A stretch of DNA of 64,000 nucleotides from Psychrobacter glaciei (GCF_014652895.1 NZ_BMZR01000003.1:1-64000), one strand, 5' to 3'. Positions 1 to 8,557 are shown, counted from the stretch's first letter. Numbers and translations: made by a program. Notes: generated from the letters alone by a model not told the origin.

Positions 1-1634
1 CTGGCGCTACTGAACTACAAGACACATTAAGTGTTGCAGGCCAATCTAGCACCAATGGTTTGGATAACACCGGTCTTCTAGCCAACACTGGTAATTTAAC
101 CAACTCAGGCACGCTAACGAACACTGGTGCAACTACCTTGCAGGACACGCTAAGCGTGGCAGGCCAATCTAGCACTAATGGTATTGATAACACCGGACTT
201 CTAGCCAACACTGGTAATTTAACCAACTCAGGCACGCTAACCAATACTGGCGCTACTGAACTACAAGACACATTAAGTGTTGCAGGCCAATCTAGCACCA
301 ATGGTTTGGATAACACCGGACTGCTTGCCAACACTGGTAATTTAACCAACTCAGGCACGCTAACCAATACTGGCGCTACTGAACTACAAGACACGCTAAG
401 TGTTGCAGGCCAATCTAGCACCAATGGTTTGGATAACACCGGACTACTAGCCAACACAGGTAATTTAACCAACTCAGGTACACTAACGAACACTGGTGCA
501 ACTACCTTACAAAATACGCTAAGCGTAGCGGGTCAAACGACCACGAATGGTATAGCTAATACAGGTGCTATCAGTACAGACAGTCTGACTACTACTGATT
601 TTACAGCAACAGGCCAAACGACTACTAATGGTATTGCTAACACCGGTCTGCTAGCCAACACTGGTAACTTGACCAACTCAGGTACGCTAACGAACACTGG
701 TGCAACTACCTTACAAAACACGCTAAGCGTGGCAGGTAAAACGACTACGAAGGGTATTGCTAACACCGGTCTTCTAGCCAACACTGGTAACCTAACCAAC
801 TCAGGTACTCTGACCAATACGGGTGCGGCTACATTAGGCAATACGTTAAGTGTGGCAGGTCAAACGACTACCAATGGTATTCGTAACACCGGTCTGCTAG
901 CCAACACTGGTAACCTAACCAACTCAGGTACTTTAACGAATACTGGTGCGGCTACATTAGGTAATACGTTAAGTGTGGCAGGTCAAACGACTACGAACGG
1001 TATTGCTAACACAGGTGCTATCAGTACAGACAGTGTGACGACGACCGATTTGACAGCAACAGGTCAAACGACTACGAACGGTATCAATAATACTGGTGAT
1101 ATAAATACGACTGGTAACCTATCAGTAACGGGCACTGTGACTGCCAATGAGTTAGTTCTAACCAATACTTTTAGACCTGATGATATCAGTACGCAAAACC
1201 TAGATACGCAAACCTTAGAAGTATCGCAGTCACTCACTGTTAGTCAGGGTGCTGCAGTTAATATGGGCGGTAACGTGGTACGAAATGTAGGCGCAGGTCA
1301 GCTCTCTGCTACTTCAACTGATGCCGTGAACGGTGGTCAATTGTTCCAAAGTCAGGCTGAAGCATTTGGTTATACAGATCGTGAAATCAATGCATTAGAG
1401 GATCGTCAAAATAAGGCAATAGCATCATCATTAGCATTTGCTGGTCTTAAGTATTCAGACGTTCCAGGTAAGTTTAGTGTTGGCTTAGCAGGAGGTACTT
1501 GGTCTGGTGAGACAGGCTATGCGCTAGGGGTTAACTATACGACGCTAGATGGTAAATTTGGATTAAATAGTGCTTTCGGTGGTAACAGTGGTGATCAAGG
1601 TGGTAATTTAGGCTTATCATTCCTTATCAATTAA
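1..1634 (+). CDS. Trimeric autotransporter adhesin (YadA-like), 3' part only
   Basis: The frame is open from the first bases of the window, so this is the C-terminal ~544 residues of a larger surface adhesin; the TTG at 60 is not a real start. Most of the visible part is a stalk of about 41-residue repeats rich in Asn, Thr, Gly and Leu (unit begins DNTGLLANTGNLTNSG). After about position 1150 the repeats stop. The neck motif VRNVGAGQLSATSTDAVNGG follows, then a short coiled-coil stretch (REINALEDRQNKAIASS) and a four-strand membrane anchor ending in Leu-Ser-Phe-Leu-Ile-Asn. Proteins of this family trimerise in the outer membrane through this anchor and mediate attachment or autoagglutination. 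The head domain, if any, lies outside the window. The family call is very secure; ligand and total length are unknown. Confidence 0.93.
   Translation, partial: GATELQDTLSVAGQSSTNGLDNTGLLANTGNLTNSGTLTNTGATTLQDTLSVAGQSSTNGIDNTGLLANTGNLTNSGTLTNTGATELQDTLSVAGQSSTNGLDNTGLLANTGNLTNSGTLTNTGATELQDTLSVAGQSSTNGLDNTGLLANTGNLTNSGTLTNTGATTLQNTLSVAGQTTTNGIANTGAISTDSLTTTDFTATGQTTTNGIANTGLLANTGNLTNSGTLTNTGATTLQNTLSVAGKTTTKGIANTGLLANTGNLTNSGTLTNTGAATLGNTLSVAGQTTTNGIRNTGLLANTGNLTNSGTLTNTGAATLGNTLSVAGQTTTNGIANTGAISTDSVTTTDLTATGQTTTNGINNTGDINTTGNLSVTGTVTANELVLTNTFRPDDISTQNLDTQTLEVSQSLTVSQGAAVNMGGNVVRNVGAGQLSATSTDAVNGGQLFQSQAEAFGYTDREINALEDRQNKAIASSLAFAGLKYSDVPGKFSVGLAGGTWSGETGYALGVNYTTLDGKFGLNSAFGGNSGDQGGNLGLSFLIN
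3..1085 (+). repeat. Tandem coding repeats of ~123 bp (41 aa) in adhesin stalk
   Basis: Near-identical 123-bp units begin at about 62, 185, 308 and 431. They are followed by more divergent units in which the Gln-Ser-Ser linker becomes Gln-Thr-Thr-Thr-Asn-Gly, and by shorter units containing Asn-Thr-Gly-Ala-Ile-Ser-Thr-Asp. Near-identity at the DNA level points to recent expansion by recombination, and copy number is likely to vary between strains. Confidence 0.9.
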
Positions 1635-1721
1635 TAGTTATATTTCTTGATTAAATAGTTGTGCTTAGGATGTGATTCAAGTACGAATTTTCCTTCTACA
1701 GCGCACACTTTACAGACAAAA

Positions 1722-1749
1722 AAAGCCCCAATCTTAAGATTGGGGCTTT
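1722..1749 (-). terminator. Perfect 28-bp palindromic terminator (copy of tRNA-Val terminator)
   Basis: The 14-bp arms read AAAGCCCCAATCTT and its complement. The run of T is on the minus strand, so it was built to end a minus-strand transcript, like the near-identical terminator downstream of tRNA-Val at 11055-11082. It may also end adhesin transcription. Confidence 0.8.
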
Positions 1750-1756
1750 CTGGGTT

Positions 1757-1794
1757 TGGTAAGCATAAGCAGACTCGAAATGCTGACCTCTACT
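1757..1794 (-). pseudogene. tRNA-Val 3' fragment (about 38 nt)
   Basis: The sequence matches the 3' half of the intact tRNA-Val at 11090-11166: CCA end, acceptor strand, T arm and variable loop. It carries two or three substitutions and stops at the 3' strand of the anticodon stem. The terminator and about 30 bases beyond it are also shared. The orientation equals that of the intact gene. This is the geometry left when an element integrates into a tRNA 3' end, or it is a partial duplication. It cannot make a functional tRNA. Confidence 0.8.
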
Positions 1795-1983
1795 CTGTCC
1801 ATAATATCTTAGATGATAGTTAGCGGGGCTATCCTAGATAAGTAAAAAAATCTAGGATAGCCTCTTATGTTATTAGCTATGACACTGACATTAGATTGTA
1901 AGTTGTTTTAGATCATATATGAGTCAGGACAATGTTTAAGGCATCTTTCAGTCAGCTACCACCAAAAGCTCCGGCGCTAGTGC

Positions 1984-2262
1984 TTACGTCCTGTAAAGCA
2001 CTTTAACCACGTGCCAGCCAAATTTGGTTTTCACTAAATGTGGGGTGAAGAGTTCGCCGCTGAAGCAGACTTTGTCAAATGGCGGTACCATGTCACCTTT
2101 TTCAAACTCACCTAAGCTGCCGCCTTTTTTACCTGATGGGCAGGTTGAGTGTTTTTTAGCCAGTACATCAAACTTGGCGCCTTTTTTGAGCTTGGCAATA
2201 ATGTCTTCAGCCTGCTCTTTGTGTTTTACTAAAATATGCAATGCGCTAGCTGTACGAGCCAT
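1984..2262 (-). CDS. ppiC: Parvulin-type peptidyl-prolyl isomerase PpiC
   Basis: This 92-residue single-domain parvulin is close to the length of the E. coli protein. It opens with ARTASALHILVKHKEQA and has the family core CPSGKKGGSLGEFEKGDMV followed by PPFDK and a C-terminal FGWHVVKVLYRT. Parvulins catalyse cis-trans isomerisation of peptidyl-proline bonds; with no signal peptide it should be cytoplasmic. An AAAGG ribosome-binding site precedes the ATG. It stands alone between the tRNA fragment and a long gene-poor stretch, inside the putative tRNA-bounded segment, which is odd for a housekeeping gene. Confidence 0.93.
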   Translation of the reverse strand: MARTASALHILVKHKEQAEDIIAKLKKGAKFDVLAKKHSTCPSGKKGGSLGEFEKGDMVPPFDKVCFSGELFTPHLVKTKFGWHVVKVLYRT

Positions 2263-2269
2263 AATGTAA

Positions 2270-2833
2270 ACCTTTCATAAAATATCGATAATTGGGACAT
2301 TATATCACTACTTGCCTTGGTTGCTAACGGCACTTGTATGCCCTGCATCATCAAAAATCATTGCCTACACAGGCGTGACAATATGGATGAGAATCGGTGC
2401 CTCTTGAATATCGCTGTCAGTACATCACTGTATTGTTTTTATTGCTTATTCTCTGCGTATAACTGATAAAAATATGAAGCGTATTACCTGTGTTCATGCG
2501 CATTCAAATTAAATTCACTGAAAATGAAGGTCATACACTTGCAACTGTACCTTTAAAAAATTGTACCTTTAAAAAAAGATATGAGTTTTTATTGGGTTGC
2601 CAGTACTGAAACATAGTTTAAATAGTCAGCGGTGAATCACTCCGATCATTGAAGCGTAGGAGTTTTAGAGGTCTATACTTTAATGATTACCTAATAACCT
2701 AGTCAAACACCATCAAGCCAATTGAGTAGATTCAGATGTACACTAATTCAATATAAAAGCCTATACCCATTGGAATTACGTGGGCTACAGCCAAAGGCTC
2801 AAATCCTCATTAGGGAATTGCATCCTTAGAGCG
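2270..2833. other. Gene-poor interval
   Basis: About 560 bases without a convincing gene, RNA or terminator. The sequence is AT-rich. I see nothing that I can name apart from the dispersed repeat that begins at its right edge. Confidence 0.5.
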
Positions 2834-2870
2834 TGACTGACACCGTATCCAGTTTATAGAGGATTGACTA
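2834..2870 (-). repeat. Dispersed ~35-bp intergenic repeat, copy 1
   Basis: Read on the minus strand it is TAGTCAATCC, then CTATAAACTGGATACGGTGT, then CAG. The same motif occurs at about 7375, 33054 and 52674 on the plus strand. This copy lies against the stop codon of the Lrp-type regulator. Confidence 0.75.
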
Positions 2871-2872
2871 TA

Positions 2873-3304
2873 TTACAAACTCGAAAGCAGAACACTGGTT
2901 TCGCTATTAAGAATGCCATCAATCTCTCTGACTTGACGCAGCACTTCATCAAACTCTCTCAAGCTTGTGGTGTGTATCTCTCCTACCAAGTCCCATGCCC
3001 CATTGGTCGTATGTAGCTTAATCAGTTGTGGGATACCTCGCAGTTTCCTAATCACTTGTGACGTAGACTTTCCTGTTACTTCAATCATCATCATCGCTTT
3101 GACGGTTTCTTTATCTAGTGCCTCATGCACTCGAATCGTAAATCCTAAAATAGCGCCGTTATGCATCAGTCTATCCAATCTGTTTTGGACAGTGGCACGA
3201 GAGACTTTGAGTTTTTTAGCAAGGTTTGAGATGGTTGCTCGACCATCTTGTCGAAGTTCAGATATCAGTTCGCTATCTAAAGAATCATAAGTGTAGTACG
3301 CCAT
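2873..3304 (-). CDS. Lrp/AsnC-family transcriptional regulator
   Basis: About 143 residues from the preferred start. The N-terminal winged helix-turn-helix (LDSELISELRQDGRATISNL, then AKKLKVSRATVQNRLDRL) is followed by the C-terminal effector-binding fold typical of Lrp proteins. An upstream in-frame ATG at 3334 lacks a ribosome-binding site, whereas GAAGGAAG lies seven bases before the ATG at 3304, so I chose the latter. The gene is divergent from ornithine cyclodeaminase, and a near-palindrome at 3389-3409 lies between them. Lrp-type proteins beside arginine or ornithine genes usually sense the amino acid and activate its catabolism; that role is inferred here from position. Confidence 0.9.
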   Translation of the reverse strand: MAYYTYDSLDSELISELRQDGRATISNLAKKLKVSRATVQNRLDRLMHNGAILGFTIRVHEALDKETVKAMMMIEVTGKSTSQVIRKLRGIPQLIKLHTTNGAWDLVGEIHTTSLREFDEVLRQVREIDGILNSETSVLLSSL

Positions 3305-3388
3305 AAAAACGCTTCCTTCATTGAATTTTGACATTATGCTAAGTAGTATCTAACAATATGTCAAAAATAGGCCCATATTTAATAACTT

Positions 3389-3409
3389 ATTGACATTTTA
3401 ACTGACAAT
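3389..3409. promoter_or_regulatory. Candidate Lrp-type operator
   Basis: A 21-bp near-palindrome of the form ATTGnCA-n7-TGnCAAT lies in the divergent region between the Lrp-type regulator and ornithine cyclodeaminase. It overlaps a TTGACA hexamer at 3390-3395. Length and symmetry suit an Lrp/AsnC dimer site. Binding is inferred. Confidence 0.5.
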
Positions 3410-3472
3410 TATAGTTGGTAGGATATTAATTGTCGGTTCAATAAACAATATTCATGAAAAGGAACAGCATTA

Positions 3473-4573
3473 ATGTCTAAATTTATCGTACCACCCAAGG
3501 AAGGGGTTCCATTCGTTAGTGTACAAGCGATGGCTAAAATGATTCATGATTATGGCGTTGAGCAATGTATTACAGATCTAGTGGATGCTTTAGAAAAAGA
3601 TTATCTTCGTTGGGATCAATTTGAAAAATCTTCTCGCTTTGCTTCGCATTCCAAAGACGGTGTCATCGAGTTGATGCCAGTCAGCGATGGAGAGATGTTT
3701 GCTTGCAAATATGTCAATGGTCATCCAATCAATACCAAACGAAACTTACAGACCGTAGCGGCGATGGGCATCTTGTCTGACGTCGAAAATGGCTATCCTA
3801 TTTTGCTGACAGAGATGTGTATCCTGACGGCATTACGTACGGCTGCCACATCAGCTATGTTGGCCAAACATTGTGCCCCAAAAGGCGTTACAAAACTGGC
3901 GTTAATAGGAAACGGTGCTCAGTCTGAATTTCAAGCATTGGGTATGAAAGCCATAATGGGTATCTCAGAAGTTCGTTTGTATGATGTTGATCCAGCGGCC
4001 TCGCAGAAAACGGCTGATAACCTTTCAGACTCAGGTTTGAAAGTGATTATTTGTCGCACATTAGAGGAAGCTGTTTTAGGGGCAGAGATCATTACTACCT
4101 GTACGGCTGACAAAACCAACGCCACTATTTTACGCGACGATATAATCAAAAAAGGTGTTTATATCAATGCGATAGGCGGTGATTGTCCTGGTAAGACAGA
4201 GCTGGACAGCAATATTTTAATGCGAGCAGATCATGTGATTGTGGAGTTTGAGCCTCAGACACGCATTGAGGGGGAAATCCAAAATCTATCAAGCGACTTC
4301 CCTGTTACTGAGTTTCATCGCATCCTCAAAGGTGAAGTGCAAGCTCGAACGTCAGATGATGATCTAGTCGTGTTTGATGGCGTTGGGTTTGCATCAGAAG
4401 ACTTTACGGCATTGGTATTTTTACGCGACTTGATCAAAAAGCAGGGAGGGTATGAGATTTTAGATATGATCCCTCAGCAAGCTGACCCTAAAAATCTATA
4501 TTCGGTAGTAAAAGAGCATAGCAAAGATCATAGCCTAGTGACGAATGAAGCTGAATCTGTGGCTATGTTGTAA
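3473..4573 (+). CDS. Ornithine cyclodeaminase
   Basis: This 366-residue member of the ornithine cyclodeaminase/mu-crystallin family is of usual length. Family features seen are the substrate-region segment EMCILTALRTAATSA at about 114-128, the nucleotide-binding GNGAQSEF at about 146-153, and a following acidic residue in LYDVDPAA that would contact NAD. The enzyme converts L-ornithine to L-proline and ammonia with tightly bound NAD. AGGA precedes the ATG. The next gene is arginase, so the pair would convert arginine to ornithine plus urea and then to proline. Expression is probably controlled by the divergent Lrp-type regulator. Other family members act on alanine or lysine, but the arginase neighbour favours ornithine. 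Confidence 0.93.
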   Translation: MSKFIVPPKEGVPFVSVQAMAKMIHDYGVEQCITDLVDALEKDYLRWDQFEKSSRFASHSKDGVIELMPVSDGEMFACKYVNGHPINTKRNLQTVAAMGILSDVENGYPILLTEMCILTALRTAATSAMLAKHCAPKGVTKLALIGNGAQSEFQALGMKAIMGISEVRLYDVDPAASQKTADNLSDSGLKVIICRTLEEAVLGAEIITTCTADKTNATILRDDIIKKGVYINAIGGDCPGKTELDSNILMRADHVIVEFEPQTRIEGEIQNLSSDFPVTEFHRILKGEVQARTSDDDLVVFDGVGFASEDFTALVFLRDLIKKQGGYEILDMIPQQADPKNLYSVVKEHSKDHSLVTNEAESVAML

Positions 4574-4816
4574 GTGATTAATGCAACAGTAATTAATACT
4601 ACAAAACGATAAGTGCTTCTAAAAGTACTTCTAATTTTGTATAAGGTTTGAAACCAACATCGTTTTTTAATTTTATCTATGTTTATCAAGGATCTTGGAT
4701 AGTTATGGATATGTTTATTTTTTAAATCTATCTGCTAATTTTCAAGAGCTTTAATATATAAAAATGAATTTAATTTAAATGATGTAAAAATTATTTTATT
4801 TAATAGAGACAAAATC

Positions 4817-5776
4817 ATGACTGATATGATGAAAAATATAAGAATAGTAGAGGTTTATTCAGATATCGCAGGATATAAAAAAGGCGCCTCTTTAGGAATT
4901 GATGCATTAAAAGCGTCATCGAAAGAGCTTAATGCAGATTATTTTGAAAAATTGCAATTCGACAGTATTGAGGACGATAGTAATAGTGAAGGGGAATCAC
5001 AATTTGCGCATGCAAAATATGCTGATGTGATTGAACCGATTATCTCTAAGTTAGCACATAAAATAAAAGATATCAGAAATGAGAATAAATTCCCCATCGT
5101 TTTAGCTGGAGACCACTCTAGCTGCGCAGGAACGATGCATGGCCTAAAAATGGCGCATCCTGATGCTGAAATTGGTGTGGTCTATATAGATGCACACGCT
5201 GACTTTCATTCACCCTACACCAGTGGCTCAGGAAATATGCATGGTATGCCTTTGGCGATGGCTTGTGCGATCGATAATTTAGAATGCCAGCGCAACGAGC
5301 TTTCTGAAAAAGAAAAAGAGTATTGGGAGAGATTGAAATTCATGGCTTCTGATGAACCCTCAATCAAGCCAGAGAATGTGGTTTTCTGTGCCGTTAGAGA
5401 CTATCAAGAAGAAGAGATGGATTTAATTAGAAGACACAAGATCCCTTTATATAGCGTTGCTGAGATAACTCAAAAAGGCATCAGTTCCACAGTAGAGGAA
5501 ATCTTTAAGAAACTAGAATACTGCGATCACATTTATGTCTCATTCGATGTTGACAGCGTGGACCCTTTGTATGTGCCAGGAACCGGTACGCCTGCAATGA
5601 ACGGTCTGTCATACGAACAAGCCATGCAACTTAACATAGAGCTAATCAAGAATAAGAAAGTATGCTGTTGGGAAATGGCAGAAATCAATCCTTTGTATAA
5701 CAATTCAAAAGATGACTCAACCAGAATATTTAAAATTTTAGAAAAAGTGACACAGTCTCTTTTAAAGAATTACTAA
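4817..5776 (+). CDS. Arginase-family ureohydrolase, probably arginase
   Basis: The protein has 319 residues. The binuclear manganese site of ureohydrolases is complete: GDHSS with His100, DAHADFH with Asp125, His127 and Asp129, and SFDVDSVDP with Asp244 and Asp246. Arginase hydrolyses L-arginine to ornithine and urea. Agmatinase and formiminoglutamase share the fold, but the ornithine cyclodeaminase upstream makes arginase the best reading. The gene is noticeably AT-rich compared with the core genes of the window, and the 243-base gap before it holds no clear terminator, so it may be co-transcribed with the cyclodeaminase or have its own promoter. Confidence 0.88.
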   Translation: MTDMMKNIRIVEVYSDIAGYKKGASLGIDALKASSKELNADYFEKLQFDSIEDDSNSEGESQFAHAKYADVIEPIISKLAHKIKDIRNENKFPIVLAGDHSSCAGTMHGLKMAHPDAEIGVVYIDAHADFHSPYTSGSGNMHGMPLAMACAIDNLECQRNELSEKEKEYWERLKFMASDEPSIKPENVVFCAVRDYQEEEMDLIRRHKIPLYSVAEITQKGISSTVEEIFKKLEYCDHIYVSFDVDSVDPLYVPGTGTPAMNGLSYEQAMQLNIELIKNKKVCCWEMAEINPLYNNSKDDSTRIFKILEKVTQSLLKNY

Positions 5777-5871
5777 TATTAAATATTTAAAATAAGTTAA
5801 AGCATCTAACCTAAATATATGTATTGAAAATATTTAGGTTAGTTAAAAAATGGACTGCGAGTAACAATAAT

Positions 5872-7275
5872 ATGGACATTATTAAAGCTAGTTCTTCAAG
5901 TCAAGATGTTAGCAATATCAATATCAAACAATTTTTAAAATTCTTTATACCCTCTATAATAGGTTTGATGCTTTTCGTATTTCCAATTCCCTATGTAGAT
6001 GGTAAATTTGTATCATATGCAGAAGGATTCACCATTCCTATCTCTGTGTTAAAGGATTATATACAAGGGTACATGGGTGATATTTTACCATTGCTTGTTG
6101 TAATCTCAATTATGATTACACTGTGTTGTACGTTGTATACTAAAATCATGAAACCTTCATTGATTTTGAATAATGCATTTTTAAACAACTTACTGAACGT
6201 CACAACCCCTTGGCTTATTATTAGAATGCTTGGTGCGTTTTTTGTTGTCGTTACCTATTTCAAATTTGGGTTTGAGGCAATATATTCAGACAATATTGGC
6301 GGCTTAATATTATATGAACTAATGCCAATACTTTTTATCGTATTTTTCTTAGCTGGATTATTGCTACCATTACTACTTGATTTTGGCTTATTAGAGTTTT
6401 TTGGTGTTTTATTAAGTAAAGTAATGAGACCTCTATTTGGTTTGCCCGGTAGGTCCTCTGTAGATTGTCTAACCTCATGGTTGGGTGATGGCACTATTGG
6501 TGTATTATTGACCGATAAACAATTGGAAGGCGGATTTTATACCAAAAAAGAAGCAGCCGTTATTGCGACAAGCTTTTCAGCAGTATCGATTACATTCTGT
6601 TTGGTTGTCATCTCTCAAGTTAAGCTAGAAACTTACTTTCTCAATATGATTGGGGTCGTGGCTTTATGCGGGATCGTTTGTGCTTTAATAGTACCAAGAT
6701 TACTGCCTTTATCTAGAATTGAAGATACGTATGTAGTAGAAAACAGTGATAGAGATCATGAAACCATCCCTGAAGGAAAAACATTATTTACCCATAGTTT
6801 ACATAAAGCCGTTCACAAAGCAGAAAAAAGTCCAAGCTTTTCTACTTTCTTAAAGGATGGGTTAAAGAATATTTTGGATATGTGGATCGGAATATTACCT
6901 GTCGTTATGGCAATCGGGACGATGGGCTTAATCGTTGCAGAAGAAACACCTGTATTTGATTATTTAGGTATGCCGTTTATCCCCTTCTTAGAGTTATTGA
7001 ATATACCTTTTGCAGCAGAAATGTCAAAAACCATTATGGTCGGTTTTGCCGATATGTTTTTACCTGCTATTATCGGCTCTTCAATAGAATCAGAATTAAC
7101 TCGGTTTGTCATCGCTTGCTTGTCAGTATCTCAATTGATCTATATGTCGGAAGTAGGCGGATTGATTTTAGGAACAAAGATTCCAGTTAGTTTCTTACAG
7201 TTATTAGTGATTTTCCTATTGAGAACTATTATCTCATTACCGATTATTGCACTATGTGCTCATATGATTTTTTAA
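5872..7275 (+). CDS. YjiH-type membrane protein with nucleoside-recognition (Gate) domain
   Basis: This is a polytopic inner-membrane protein of about 467 residues with roughly ten hydrophobic segments. The conserved Gate-type stretch reads LFGLPGRSSVDCLTSWLGDG, then TIGVLLTDKQLEGGFYTKKE. I chose the ATG at 5872; the frame extends to a TTG at 5824 without a good ribosome-binding site. The YjiH family has no firmly established substrate. Lying directly after ornithine cyclodeaminase and arginase, it is a reasonable candidate for import of arginine or ornithine or export of a product. That is inference from position. It is AT-rich like arginase, which suggests they travelled together. A terminator follows at 7313. 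Confidence 0.8.
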   Translation: MDIIKASSSSQDVSNINIKQFLKFFIPSIIGLMLFVFPIPYVDGKFVSYAEGFTIPISVLKDYIQGYMGDILPLLVVISIMITLCCTLYTKIMKPSLILNNAFLNNLLNVTTPWLIIRMLGAFFVVVTYFKFGFEAIYSDNIGGLILYELMPILFIVFFLAGLLLPLLLDFGLLEFFGVLLSKVMRPLFGLPGRSSVDCLTSWLGDGTIGVLLTDKQLEGGFYTKKEAAVIATSFSAVSITFCLVVISQVKLETYFLNMIGVVALCGIVCALIVPRLLPLSRIEDTYVVENSDRDHETIPEGKTLFTHSLHKAVHKAEKSPSFSTFLKDGLKNILDMWIGILPVVMAIGTMGLIVAEETPVFDYLGMPFIPFLELLNIPFAAEMSKTIMVGFADMFLPAIIGSSIESELTRFVIACLSVSQLIYMSEVGGLILGTKIPVSFLQLLVIFLLRTIISLPIIALCAHMIF

Positions 7276-7312
7276 TCTGTCTCGTTCTAAAATAGATTGA
7301 TGGTTTTCAATG

Positions 7313-7343
7313 AGCTAGATGCCTTATGCATCTGGCTTTTTTG
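7313..7343 (+). terminator. Rho-independent terminator after the arginine module
   Basis: A stem AGCTAGATGC / GCATCTGGCT with a short CTTAT loop is followed by TTTTTT, just downstream of the YjiH-type gene. Confidence 0.8.
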
Positions 7344-7374
7344 TATTAAGCCGAGCATGAATAACTCTCATGTA

Positions 7375-7408
7375 TAGTCAATCCTATATAAATCAGATAC
7401 GGTGTCAG
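7375..7408 (+). repeat. Dispersed ~35-bp intergenic repeat, copy 2
   Basis: TAGTCAATCCTATATAAATC followed by AGATACGGTGTCAG. It is inverted relative to copy 1 at 2834-2870, so the two copies bracket the four-gene arginine module. Confidence 0.8.
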
Positions 7409-7559
7409 GCAGCTTAATTCTATTTATTAGGTGTCTTAAGTTTGGGAGGGTTACCTGGGCACTGTAGTACACATATTCGATGAAACTCCTCCCGTATACT
7501 TACTTTATACTAAGGCATGTTAGCAATTCGAATAATAGTAATCTAACTGGGATAGAGGT

Positions 7560-7640
7560 GGCTAAATTCTGCCAAACAGTGTTTGACGGTAATTTATTTC
7601 TTTTTTATCTTCATCTTTAAAATGAGGACATGTCCTCATT
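7560..7640. mobile_element. Decayed end of the 176-bp MITE family
   Basis: The stretch GCTAAATTCTGCCAAACAGT, TTTGACGGTAATTTATTTC and AAAATGAGGACATGTCC aligns with the right half of the element at 13830-14005. The terminal repeat has decayed from GACACGCCCTAG to GACATGTCCTCA and no left half is seen. Confidence 0.55.
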
Positions 7641-8557
7641 TATTTTGCCCGATTAGACAAAATGACGCCAATTGTGCTTAACGCTATGCCGCATATCATT
7701 GCGATTGATAAGGCTTCATGAAGTACCAACGCTGCGAGTAATGCGGTTAATCCGGGAGACAGGGAACCAAGTAACAAAGAGCGAATAGAACCAAGTTTAT
7801 TGACCGCATAAGAAAATCCAATGGTTGAGATAACACCAACGCCAACACCTTGTACTAAGATAAAAGGTAGGGCGTCGTCAAAAGAAATCACCCCTAGATT
7901 TGTCTTCAAAATACCAGATAGTACCATCACCAATGTCACAAAAAATGAAGTATAAGAAAGTACGATAGCAACAGCTATTGGACTCAATTTCGTATTTTTT
8001 AAGCCTAAGGTGTAACCCGCCCAAACCAGACTCGCTATCAGTAAAAAGGCTGCGCCATGTAGAAGACTGTCAGGTATTGACCTTGCATTCCCGACAATCA
8101 TAGTGGCTATGCCAAAGAGAATAAGAAGAAATGCCAAAAATTTACTCAGCGAGATTCGTTGACGATAAAAAACAAAGGATAAGAGAGCAGCAAAGAATAC
8201 TGGCGTCCCTGTCAAAATAGTGCCAACGTAAGCTGCAGGAGCAGTGCTCGCGCCAAAAGTGGCTAGCAAGAGAAAAGGAACACCGCCAAGCATAATAAAC
8301 GTGATGTCAGACCATTTAATATTTTTGATTTCCTTCAAACTGGACAATACCCATGGCGTCAATAAAAGTAGGGGCACGCTAAATCGAATTAACATGACAT
8401 CAGCAATGCTTAACGACGACGCACCAACAGCTCGAACAGTTAATGCAAAGCCTGACCAGATAAATAACACAATAATCATAGCCACATAGCCTTTCATTAG
8501 CGGCGACATTATGAATAAGGGTTTTTTACGTGGTGAGGACTGAAATACTGTATTCAT
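7640..8557 (-). CDS. EamA/DMT-family transporter
   Basis: This 305-residue protein has about ten predicted transmembrane helices in two repeated halves, the hallmark of the drug/metabolite transporter superfamily. The N-terminal half starts near MSPLMKGYVAMIIVLFIWSG; the second half starts near LLIASLVWAGYTLGLKN. Such proteins commonly export amino acids or metabolites at the inner membrane. The start at 8557 has a weak ribosome-binding site and Met17 is an alternative. It is divergent from an Lrp-type regulator, an arrangement seen for amino-acid exporters, so an amino-acid or related substrate is likely but unproven. Confidence 0.88.
   Translation of the reverse strand: MNTVFQSSPRKKPLFIMSPLMKGYVAMIIVLFIWSGFALTVRAVGASSLSIADVMLIRFSVPLLLLTPWVLSSLKEIKNIKWSDITFIMLGGVPFLLLATFGASTAPAAYVGTILTGTPVFFAALLSFVFYRQRISLSKFLAFLLILFGIATMIVGNARSIPDSLLHGAAFLLIASLVWAGYTLGLKNTKLSPIAVAIVLSYTSFFVTLVMVLSGILKTNLGVISFDDALPFILVQGVGVGVISTIGFSYAVNKLGSIRSLLLGSLSPGLTALLAALVLHEALSIAMICGIALSTIGVILSNRAK

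Noticed and set aside
533-841. Minus-strand open frame of 102 codons inside the adhesin repeats
   Set aside because: It is the mirror of the repeated coding sequence, Val/Pro-rich without family features, and has no ribosome-binding site.
3-1085. Possible CRISPR-like regular repeats
   Set aside because: The repeats are head-to-tail 123-bp coding units without unique spacers, in one open frame.
1722-1749. Adhesin-specific terminator
   Set aside because: The T run is on the opposite strand and the sequence matches the tRNA-Val terminator, so it belongs with the tRNA fragment, though it may also stop the adhesin transcript.
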